A stretch of 10,848 nucleotides of DNA. Origin: a bacterium (lineage in GTDB: Bacteria > Patescibacteriota > Microgenomatia > UBA1400 > RBG-16-45-19). The notes beneath the pieces were generated by a model. It ran no database searches and was not told the DNA's origin. It worked only from the letters and a program-made list of their open reading frames with translations. This document shows, piece after piece, positions 1 to 6,415 of this stretch. Within the stretch, counting starts at the first letter, position 1. The number at the start of each line of letters is the position of its first letter. A program made the position numbers and the translations under genes. The DNA is taken from NCBI GenBank assembly GCA_003247275.1, contig QKAA01000062.1, forward strand, positions 1 through 10,848, written 5' to 3'.

Positions 1-840
1 TGCCATAATGAAGAGAATAATGTGGCAAGGGCATTGTCGGCATTACTAACTTCGAGGACGTCAGTAGCAGAGATTATTGAAATATTGGTTGTTTCTTCTG
101 GAAGCTTTGATAAAACGAATAGAATTGTGCGAGGATTTGCTAAAAAAGACAAGAGAATTAAATTAATTGATGAGGCGGAGCGTCGGGGTAAATCAGCAGC
201 AGTTAATCTTTTTTTAATGAGAGCTAGGGGCGAAGTGATGGTAAGTTTGAGTGGTGATGTTCGCCCAAAAAGTGATGCAATAGAAGAAATGGCGTTGCTG
301 TTTCTAAATTTGGATGTGGGGATGGTTGGCTCACATCCGATTCCGACCAATTGTCGTTTTAGTCAGGTAGGCAAAGAGATGGGCTTATTGTGGGAATTGC
401 ATCATAAAGTGTCTTTGATCCGACCTAAATGTGGAGAAATGATTGCTTTTCGGAATGTGATTCGAAGGATTCCTTTGCGCCCGTTGGTTGATGAGGCAAC
501 TTTAGAAGTGTTGCTTAAGTTAATTGGATTTTCAGTAGTTTATGCGCCACGGGCAATTGTGTATAACAAGGTGCCAAAAACATTAAGTGATTACGTGGTA
601 CAACGAAGAAGAAACCATGCTGCACATCTTCTATTGGCGGATAAGTATCAATATCAAGTTTCAACGACGCAGCAGAACATATTGGTAAAAGTTTTGTTGG
701 ATTATATCATGGAAAATCCTAGTCAATTGGTGGTGATAATGAGGTTGTTGTTGATAGAGGGTTTGAGTCAGTTTCTGGGATGGTTTGACTATTCAGTTAT
801 GGGTAGAAATCCTTATACATGGAGAATGGTAAAGCGGTGA
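1..840 (+). CDS. Family 2 glycosyltransferase, 5' end cut by window edge
   Basis: Transfers a sugar from a nucleotide-sugar donor, probably to a cell-envelope glycan or lipid carrier. The frame is open from base 1, where it reads CHNEENN. This is the nucleotide-binding start motif of GT2 enzymes, so the GTG at 22 is not the true start and a few residues are missing. In the 279 residues seen: a VVSSGS strand near 30-35; a GKSAAVN block near 63-69, typical of GT2 enzymes; SGD at 84-86, in the place of the metal-binding DxD; GEMIAFRN near 145-152; VDEA near 163-166, where the catalytic acid is expected; and QRRRN at 201-205, matching the QxxRW-like acceptor motif of processive members. Residues 240-265 are hydrophobic but too broken to call a clear membrane helix. 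It is the only plus-strand gene and converges on the dockerin gene with 77 nt between stops. Acceptor and donor cannot be told from the sequence. Confidence 0.88.
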   Translation, partial: CHNEENNVARALSALLTSRTSVAEIIEILVVSSGSFDKTNRIVRGFAKKDKRIKLIDEAERRGKSAAVNLFLMRARGEVMVSLSGDVRPKSDAIEEMALLFLNLDVGMVGSHPIPTNCRFSQVGKEMGLLWELHHKVSLIRPKCGEMIAFRNVIRRIPLRPLVDEATLEVLLKLIGFSVVYAPRAIVYNKVPKTLSDYVVQRRRNHAAHLLLADKYQYQVSTTQQNILVKVLLDYIMENPSQLVVIMRLLLIEGLSQFLGWFDYSVMGRNPYTWRMVKR

Positions 841-917
841 AGCGGTAAAGCTGTTTATTCGTCCTACTATGTGGATAAATAATCAGTAGAATCACGCAAT
901 GTTAATGATGAGCGTTA

Positions 918-2138
918 TTATGTACCCCACCAGTACATCATGATAGAGAAATCGGTGATGTCGACCCTACTGTCGACGTTAATGTCGGCGATGGCATTAC
1001 TGGTTCCCCAGTAGTACATGAGAATGGAAAAGTCAGTTAAATCAACGAGATCATCGCAGTTGATATCGCCATTGCTGATTTCGCCACAAGCTGTTCCAAT
1101 TGAGCCAATGGTACTATTTATAGTGAAGCCCAGTGAGGGGCTGTGAAGACTGGTTAAGCCACCAGAGGATTGAACAAGGGCGTGGATTTGATAATCTCCC
1201 GGAACATATTCTTCGGTGTTGGTAATGGTGTAGCTCCAATTTCCTTCTGAATCGACGGTGGTACTATAACTTCTTAGAGGAGCTTGAGTAATAAGGGTGA
1301 TGTCGCCATTTGGGACAGCACTGCCACTAGCGATGATATCAGCTCCATCAGAATATACGGATTGATTTAACATAATGGTGGGAGACAGTAGCTGGTTGGT
1401 AATGCTTGTTTCTGCAAAGGCAGCAGTATAAACAGAAATGTTGATTGGTGAAGTGGTTAGATGATTGGGGTCGGTTCCATAAAAACTAATTTGATGGGTG
1501 GTGGGCTCGAGTCCAGTGAATATTTTGCCAAAATGGCCGTCCAATCCAGAGATATCGGTTCCAGTAACTGCTCCAAGTTCAGTAAAAGTAACATAGGTGG
1601 TTGGGCCTGTTTCTCCGGAAATGTTAAGTTGTGCTTGCGGTGTTTCAATGATGGCAGTAACAGAGATTGCTCCTTCGAAAAGAGTGACGTTGATTATTCT
1701 TTCGTTTTTAATGATGGTGCCTGCTTCATCTTCGGTAATTTGTACGACTATAGTCCAATATTCATCTACGGCTGGATTTTCTACAGGGATACCTCTAATG
1801 GTAATCTGAGCTCCAGGTACCATTGAAATTCCAGTAATTTTAACGGTTGAGCCAGTTATGATATATGACGGAGTGCCAGCATATGTTCCTTCAATGTAGG
1901 CTGGTTCTGAAACATTTTTAAAGTTAGTTAAAATAAGTTGAATATAGTCTGTACGTCTTACGGGGGAAGCATTAAATGGAAGTTTAAAAGTAACATCCAT
2001 TTCAGCGCTTGCATTAATTTCCAGGGTATTGACAACGGCGGATAGATTTTCTAGATTGGCGCTTTGTGCGTGTGCACTATTATACGGAAAAAGAGTGATT
2101 AAAAGACTGATGATGGTGGGCAGGAGTATTTTTTTCAT
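918..2138 (-). CDS. Secreted dockerin-domain protein with Ig-like region
   Basis: Probably a secreted protein that docks through its C-terminus to a partner on the cell surface. Residues 1-24 are a classic signal peptide (MKK, a hydrophobic core, cleavage after AHA). Residues 25-235 are beta-rich with no motif I can name. Residues about 250-340 resemble a bacterial Ig-like domain (GSAVPNGDITL, a DSEGNW turn, closing YQIHALV strand). Residues 350-406 form a type I dockerin with two repeats. The calcium loops D358-D369 and D385-D396 both keep D-x-N-x-D-x3-D-x2-D, and each is followed by TDFSI and a YWGT or WWGT block; the protein ends on the second block. C351 and C361 could form a disulfide. 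The ATG at 2138 has no good Shine-Dalgarno. The gene lies 80 nt after the DUF916-like gene and may be co-transcribed. No catalytic domain is visible, so it is more likely adhesive or structural than a glycosidase. Confidence 0.85.
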   Translation of the reverse strand: MKKILLPTIISLLITLFPYNSAHAQSANLENLSAVVNTLEINASAEMDVTFKLPFNASPVRRTDYIQLILTNFKNVSEPAYIEGTYAGTPSYIITGSTVKITGISMVPGAQITIRGIPVENPAVDEYWTIVVQITEDEAGTIIKNERIINVTLFEGAISVTAIIETPQAQLNISGETGPTTYVTFTELGAVTGTDISGLDGHFGKIFTGLEPTTHQISFYGTDPNHLTTSPINISVYTAAFAETSITNQLLSPTIMLNQSVYSDGADIIASGSAVPNGDITLITQAPLRSYSTTVDSEGNWSYTITNTEEYVPGDYQIHALVQSSGGLTSLHSPSLGFTINSTIGSIGTACGEISNGDINCDDLVDLTDFSILMYYWGTSNAIADINVDSRVDITDFSIMMYWWGT

Positions 2139-2218
2139 GAATACCAGTCTAACTTGAGCGTATTCGTTAGTGCATTTTTTTACGGCATGCTTGTCATTTG
2201 CAAAAATTGCAGTATTCG

Positions 2219-3151
2219 TTATTTGCCACTAACAATTATTTTGAGTGCTTTGAGGAGTCGGCTTCTTCCCGATATGAGAGAGATAACAAAGAGAATGAAG
2301 GCGATTGTTCCCGTGCTAATTAAAACTGCTGCTGTAGTACTGATGACCATAAATTTTGTAGCAGCAGTTAAAGGGAGATTTTGTTGACCATAGGTGGCGA
2401 CGAGAGTGGCGGTGTAGTAGCCTAAAGCATTAGGCTTATTCCACTCCGTATCCATCTTTCTAACGACACCTGGAAGAACGTTTTGACCGTTTAGGGGAAG
2501 TTCGTCGACTTTTTTGCCAAACATATCAGTAATGATAATGGTTCCTTTTGGTCTAATGTGAGTATTGCCTTCGTTCTTAAGTCTCAAGGTGATATTTAAT
2601 GGTGTTGTTTGTGAATATTTAGGAATGGAAAATGTTTCAATACTGGCATTTTCGGTAACGTTACCGGAGACTCTTAAGAGAATGAGGGAGCCTACACGCT
2701 GAGTGACAGAAGCTCCACCACCTTCAATAACATCCCCTCCAGCTTGAAGTAGGATAGAGGCATAGTGTCCCCCGGGTTCAGCGTTAGCGGGAACGGTAAT
2801 AGTAAAAGTTAGGGGAATTTCTTGTTGAGGTTGGAGGGCAATATCAGTGCTATTAACTTCAATCCATTTAGCTAAGGAATATAATTCGTCAGATTCTCCT
2901 TCTTCTAGGACAACTTGACCCTCTTCTCCGGTAGAAGTAAAGTCTTCTACGAGAATTTTGTAGACTGTTGGTGAGGTTGAATCATTTCTGACGCGCAAAG
3001 TTTCAGTTACTTGCTCACCAGGATTAGCAAATAATTCAAATTTAGGGGGGATAATGGTGATCGATCGAGATTCTTGAGCAGAAATTATTGATGGACTAGT
3101 TAATCCGATAAAAAAGACCAACAAGGCAGTAATAAAGCGGTTTTTGTTCAT
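2219..3151 (-). CDS. DUF916-like membrane-anchored surface protein
   Basis: Predicted extracytoplasmic protein, 310 residues from the ATG at 3151. Residues 1-26 form a signal peptide (MNKNR, hydrophobic core, ISAQ). The segment after it (SITIIPPKFELFANPGEQV and the following RVRND) is the opening strand pair of DUF916-like, WxL-interacting-protein-type beta-sandwich domains. A second beta domain covers about 165-265 (LNITLRLKNEGNTHIRPKG). Residues about 268-294 are a membrane helix, followed by a basic tail (RSRLLKALK). The topology is therefore outside with a C-terminal anchor. An in-frame TTG at 3199 would add 16 residues before the signal peptide, but it overlaps a consensus -35 hexamer, and the ATG at 3151 has AAAGGAA just upstream, so the shorter start is preferred. 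The dockerin gene follows 80 nt later, which suggests the two act together at the surface. In Gram-positive bacteria, DUF916 proteins hold WxL proteins on the wall; no WxL motif is seen in the neighbour. Confidence 0.75.
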   Translation of the reverse strand: MNKNRFITALLVFFIGLTSPSIISAQESRSITIIPPKFELFANPGEQVTETLRVRNDSTSPTVYKILVEDFTSTGEEGQVVLEEGESDELYSLAKWIEVNSTDIALQPQQEIPLTFTITVPANAEPGGHYASILLQAGGDVIEGGGASVTQRVGSLILLRVSGNVTENASIETFSIPKYSQTTPLNITLRLKNEGNTHIRPKGTIIITDMFGKKVDELPLNGQNVLPGVVRKMDTEWNKPNALGYYTATLVATYGQQNLPLTAATKFMVISTTAAVLISTGTIAFILFVISLISGRSRLLKALKIIVSGK

Positions 3152-3154
3152 ACG

Positions 3155-3161
3155 TTCCTTT
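3155..3161 (-). promoter_or_regulatory. Ribosome binding site that decides the DUF916-like start
   Basis: On the minus strand AAAGGAA lies 3 nt before the ATG at 3151, with the AGGA core 4 nt away. A second AAGGAAA sits a little further upstream (3163-3169). Together they favour the ATG at 3151 over the upstream TTG at 3199. The proximal spacing is on the short side. Confidence 0.5.
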
Positions 3162-3170
3162 GTTTCCTTA

Positions 3171-3199
3171 AGGGTAATATATAGAATTTTGCTTGTCAA
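3171..3199 (-). promoter_or_regulatory. Candidate sigma70-type promoter for the DUF916-like/dockerin pair
   Basis: On the minus strand a perfect TTGACA (3199-3194) is followed after 17 nt by TACCCT (3176-3171), a weak -10. A more AT-rich TATATT overlaps the spacer. The site lies just past the glgA stop. Transcription would begin near 3165, giving a leader of about 13 nt that holds the proximal AAAGGAA. The -35 and spacing are seen directly; activity is inferred, and the poor -10 keeps confidence moderate. Confidence 0.45.
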
Positions 3200-3216
3200 T
3201 CATGAGGTTTTAAGGT

Positions 3217-4638
3217 TTATTTTTGATTAAGAATGAGGTTTTCATACAGTGATTTATATTCAGTGGCAGGAATTTTCCAGGAAAAATCTTTGTCCAAGGC
3301 TTTTTCTACCATTGTAGTGTAGAGTTTATTTTGATTTTTTACAACTTCAATTGCTTGATATATCGCTTCAGTCATTGATTTGTGATTATATTCATTAAAT
3401 AAAAATCCGTCGTGGTTGTGAATGATGGTGTCTGCAAGTCCACCGGTTTTTCTAGCAATGGGTAAACTGCCATAACGCATGGCCATCATTTGAACAAGAC
3501 CACAAGGCTCAAACCGTGAGGGAATAAGTGATAAATGAGATGCTGCGTAGAGGTTGTGTGCTAATGGTTCATCGAAACGAGTCACTATTTTAATGTTGGG
3601 CTTATTTTTGGCGGCACTATGCAATTCTGTCTCTAGGTTGGGATCTCCAGTTCCGAGGAAGAAAAAAATTATATTTTCTGGGAAGACGTTATCTTCTATG
3701 GCTTGAATGATGAGTCCAATACCTTTTTGGTAAGGGTCAACTCTGCCAATAAAGCTGATTAAAATTTGGTGTTGATCATAGTTGATGCCGTGTTGCTTCA
3801 TAAGCTCAACACGATTGTTAAGTTTACCTTTTTCCCAAGTTGATTTGGAGAAGTTTTGGAAGAGTAGTTTATCTTTATCTGGATTGAAAAAATTGGTGTC
3901 TATGCCGTTTAATATGCCGGTGATGGTAGTTGCTTTAGTTTGAAGAATAGCGTCAATTTTTTCACCATATTCTTGTGTGAGAATTTCTTTGGCATATTGA
4001 GGACTGACGGTAGTAATGTGGGAGGCGTGAAGCAGTCCTTCAAGCATAATATTAATTTCTCCGTCTTGTTGATCCCAAGATAATATATGACACTCTTCGG
4101 GGTTGAGGTTTAAATGTTTGGCGACTGGTGTTTGAGTTATGCCTTGATAGGCGAGGTTATGGATAGTGATGATTGTTTTGTAGTCTAGATGAGGGTGTTT
4201 GTGCTTGAGGAGTACGGGAATGAGCGATGTATGCCAATCATGGCAATGGATAACTTGTGGTTGCCAATAGGGAGAATATTCAGCAACCCAGGTGGCAACG
4301 GCAAGCGAAAAGACAGAAAATTTATCAGCATGATTATCTGATGCATCTGTGCTTTTTGATAAGTATTTGTTTTCTTCAAAAAGGTAGGTTAGAACATTTG
4401 ATTCGGGCAGCATTGCTCGATAGACATTAACAGATAAGGCCTCTTGGTTATAAATAATTTCGAAAGAACTTTCTTGATAAGCATCTTTTGGGAGTCTAAC
4501 TTCTGGGTGTTTTGGTAGAGCAATACGAATATCAATTGAAAGTTTAGAAAGGGCTGGAGGCAGTGAGCCCCCCACATCGCCTAGTCCACCAATTTTATAA
4601 AAGGGATAAGCTTCGGCGATGGGAAATAGAACGTTCAT
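3217..4638 (-). CDS. glgA: Glycogen (starch) synthase, GT5
   Basis: Extends alpha-1,4-glucan chains from ADP-glucose (or UDP-glucose) in the cytoplasm. The length of 473 residues is normal for bacterial GlgA. Motifs in order: KIGGLGDVGG at 15-24 (the donor-binding K-x-G-G-L), CHDWHT at 132-137, TIHNLAYQG at 158-166, TVSPQYA at 210-216, GILNGID at 241-247, GRVDPYQKG at 298-306 (the position of the SRLxxQKG motif), PSRFEPCGL at 373-381 with catalytic E377, and RKTGGLADT at 396-404. All are intact, so it should be active. The ATG at 4638 is 2 nt after the stop of the upstream membrane-protein gene and has no Shine-Dalgarno of its own, so translation is probably coupled. It is the last gene of the glgP-pgk-unknown-glgA run. 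Which sugar nucleotide it uses cannot be read from the sequence, and no glgC is in the window. Confidence 0.93.
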   Translation of the reverse strand: MNVLFPIAEAYPFYKIGGLGDVGGSLPPALSKLSIDIRIALPKHPEVRLPKDAYQESSFEIIYNQEALSVNVYRAMLPESNVLTYLFEENKYLSKSTDASDNHADKFSVFSLAVATWVAEYSPYWQPQVIHCHDWHTSLIPVLLKHKHPHLDYKTIITIHNLAYQGITQTPVAKHLNLNPEECHILSWDQQDGEINIMLEGLLHASHITTVSPQYAKEILTQEYGEKIDAILQTKATTITGILNGIDTNFFNPDKDKLLFQNFSKSTWEKGKLNNRVELMKQHGINYDQHQILISFIGRVDPYQKGIGLIIQAIEDNVFPENIIFFFLGTGDPNLETELHSAAKNKPNIKIVTRFDEPLAHNLYAASHLSLIPSRFEPCGLVQMMAMRYGSLPIARKTGGLADTIIHNHDGFLFNEYNHKSMTEAIYQAIEVVKNQNKLYTTMVEKALDKDFSWKIPATEYKSLYENLILNQK

Positions 4639-4640
4639 GT

Positions 4641-5390
4641 TTATTGATAGTCGATGTTAATATGACCGATGTAGAGAGGGTTGGTTTCTGTAGCTTCTGG
4701 AGCGTTCATTTGCCATAGTATTTTGTTATCTTTATCGAGTATAACTTGACTGGTGTCAAATGTATTTTCGTAGTAATAAACATCATTATTTGATTTTGGC
4801 GGGACAAACGTAGTGAGAATGTAGTCAACTGAGTTGCTGTCTATTGTTTCGTCTAGTTCTTTTCCTACGACGCTGTTGTATTTTTCGATTTTTTGAACAC
4901 CTAAATCAATGGCAATTTTTTCTGGGTCGGGCGGGTTATCGATAAAATCTTCCATTGATTTATAGGTTTTTTGACGTTGATAAAGATGAATAATTCCATC
5001 GTCTATTGCTTTCCATGTTAAATTCATTAATTGAGGATGCGTCATTAGTATCGGATTGGGCTGAGTGGGCGAATTTCCATTAATGATGAGCCAGACTGTT
5101 TGAGGATAAGTACCGAATTTTAATGGGATGAGTACGTGGGTAATTGCATGGTCTTGATATGTTTGACTTGCAAAAGCAATGTTTGGTTGGATAACTTTTT
5201 TCCAGGTTTGTTCTGTGGCAACTTCCTGAGTTGCTTGAGGAGAAATTTGTTGTTTATTTTTTTGATAATTGTTTATGAGGCCGATAGATGAAATGAGGAT
5301 CACAATGATAAGAATTGGATAAAAACCAATTGAAGTGGAAGTTGGTTTGAGCGGTCGTATTTTTGGGTTACGTTGTTTTTTCTTACTCAT
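4641..5390 (-). CDS. Unrecognised single-pass membrane protein between pgk and glgA
   Basis: Family not recognised. The 249-residue protein starts with a lysine/arginine-rich cytoplasmic stretch (1-19), then one membrane helix at about 22-41 (GFYPILIIVILISSIGLI), then a polar Gln/Thr-rich linker (42-62) and an outside domain of about 185 residues. The positive N-terminus and the lack of a signal-peptidase site suggest an N-in, C-out anchor. The outside part mixes predicted strands and helices (VWLIING at 99-105; a Tyr/Asp-rich stretch at 203-212) and has no cysteine and no catalytic motif I can name. Its ATG overlaps the pgk TGA by 4 nt (ATGA), and glgA begins 2 nt after its stop, so the three genes are almost certainly translated from one message. 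An AGGAG lies 13 nt upstream, farther than usual. The context is central carbon storage, but an envelope protein has no obvious role there and I assign none. Confidence 0.8.
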   Translation of the reverse strand: MSKKKQRNPKIRPLKPTSTSIGFYPILIIVILISSIGLINNYQKNKQQISPQATQEVATEQTWKKVIQPNIAFASQTYQDHAITHVLIPLKFGTYPQTVWLIINGNSPTQPNPILMTHPQLMNLTWKAIDDGIIHLYQRQKTYKSMEDFIDNPPDPEKIAIDLGVQKIEKYNSVVGKELDETIDSNSVDYILTTFVPPKSNNDVYYYENTFDTSQVILDKDNKILWQMNAPEATETNPLYIGHINIDYQ

Positions 5391-6403
5391 TGTAGGGCGT
5401 TTACTCCTGTCAGTTCTCCATCAATTAGAAATGTAAGCATGGCTCCGCCGCCCGTAGAAATATGGTCGAGATTTGATTCGAGATTAAATTGGGTGAAAGC
5501 AGTCTCTGTGTCCCCTCCTCCAATCATGGTATAGGCTGCTGTTTGGTTGACGCTTTCGGCCACAATTTTGGTACCCATTTCGTGTTCGGGTTCTTCAAAC
5601 ACGCCCATGGTTCCATTCATGATGACTGTTTTGGCAGTTTTGATGATCTCGGCAAATTTCTCAGCTGAGTTTTTAGTTATATCCCTCTTGTCTTCAGTTA
5701 GTTCTCCAAGGACAACATTAGCAGAGAGTGGTTTATTTTGAAGTTCAATGGCGATTTTCCCGCCAACGAGAATGTGGTCAGCGATGGGGCTGAAGGCATC
5801 AACTAAAGGGAGTTTGGTTTCAAGTTTGGCTCCACCCAAGACAACAACGAGAGGTTTTTCGGGGTTGATTCTGACTTTTTCTAAGGCAGTAATTTCTTTT
5901 TGGAGTGAGAGGCCGGCATATGAGGGAAGCAGTTTGGGAATACCAACAATTGAAGCATGGTCTCGGTGACAAACAGCAAAGGCCTCATTGACATAAAAAT
6001 CGCCAAGCGAACTTAAGTATTTAGCAAATTGGGGGTCGTTGGTTTCTTCTTCTGGCCAGAATCGCAGGTTATCAATGAGGACAACATTGTCATTGGGAAG
6101 ACTTAATTGAGTGTAGTCTTTGCAATAGGAAACGAGAGGAACATTTTCTCCTAACAGTTGGCTGACAATGGTAGCAACTGGTTGAAGACTGAGATCTTGG
6201 TTGAAGCTCCCCTCTGGTCTGCCCGCGTGCGCAATAAGGATGACGCGACAATTGTGTTGGCGGAGTAATTTGATGGTGGCAATTGCGTCTTCGATACGAG
6301 TCGTATCTTCAACTTGACCGTTCTCAATGGGGACGTCAAAATTTGTGCGTAAGATAGCAACTTTTTGTTCATATGTGGGAAATGCTTGATCAACTGATTT
6401 CAT
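5387..6403 (-). CDS. pgk: Phosphoglycerate kinase, compact divergent form
   Basis: Interconverts 1,3-bisphosphoglycerate plus ADP and 3-phosphoglycerate plus ATP. Conserved landmarks: R19 in RTNFDVP, R36 in TTRI, H59 and R62 in HAGRP, DNLRF at 111-115, HRDH at 146-149, GGAK at 190-193 with K193 and K197, NGTMGVFE at 263-270, GGGDT at 295-299 and STGGGA at 316-321. The protein has 338 residues against about 390-420 normally. The loss falls in the C-terminal nucleotide-binding domain: only about 27 residues separate GGKIA (214-218) from DITKN (241-245), where usual enzymes have about 75. The canonical RxDFNVP reads RTNFDVP, the usual NGPMG is NGTMG, and the DIGP motif is not recognisable. A good AGGAG overlaps the glgP stop (6416-6412), 9 nt before the ATG. 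It follows glgP by 12 nt and overlaps the next gene by 4 nt. The family is certain; full activity is not. Confidence 0.92.
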   Translation of the reverse strand: MKSVDQAFPTYEQKVAILRTNFDVPIENGQVEDTTRIEDAIATIKLLRQHNCRVILIAHAGRPEGSFNQDLSLQPVATIVSQLLGENVPLVSYCKDYTQLSLPNDNVVLIDNLRFWPEEETNDPQFAKYLSSLGDFYVNEAFAVCHRDHASIVGIPKLLPSYAGLSLQKEITALEKVRINPEKPLVVVLGGAKLETKLPLVDAFSPIADHILVGGKIAIELQNKPLSANVVLGELTEDKRDITKNSAEKFAEIIKTAKTVIMNGTMGVFEEPEHEMGTKIVAESVNQTAAYTMIGGGDTETAFTQFNLESNLDHISTGGGAMLTFLIDGELTGVNALQ

Positions 6404-6415
6404 ACTTACCTGCTC

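Noticed and set aside
22..840. Taking the GTG at 22 as the start of the glycosyltransferase
   Set aside because: The same frame is open back to base 1 and encodes the conserved CHNEEN motif, so the gene begins before the window.
841..917. Possible bidirectional terminator between the converging glycosyltransferase and dockerin genes
   Set aside because: Only a 5-bp stem with a 16-nt loop (CTACT/AGTAG) and no T run on either strand.
960..977. Two GTCGAC palindromes 6 nt apart
   Set aside because: They encode the repeated Val-Asp of the second dockerin loop, so coding explains them.
1461..1826. 121-codon plus-strand frame opposite the dockerin gene
   Set aside because: Shadow of a gene with a signal peptide and a clear dockerin domain; the product has no recognisable features.
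2161..2221. Direct repeat TATTCGTTA (2161-2169 and 2213-2221) and the small hairpin TGCAAAAATTGCA (2199-2211) between the surface genes
   Set aside because: Too short to separate from chance in AT-rich DNA; no T run follows, so it is not a terminator.
2154..2387. 77-codon plus-strand frame over the DUF916-like gene's 3' end
   Set aside because: Its hydrophobic look comes from the membrane-anchor codons read on the opposite strand.
3152..3199. TTG at 3199 as start of the DUF916-like gene
   Set aside because: It would put 16 polar residues before a standard signal peptide, has no ribosome site and lies inside a TTGACA promoter hexamer; the ATG at 3151 has AAAGGAA upstream.
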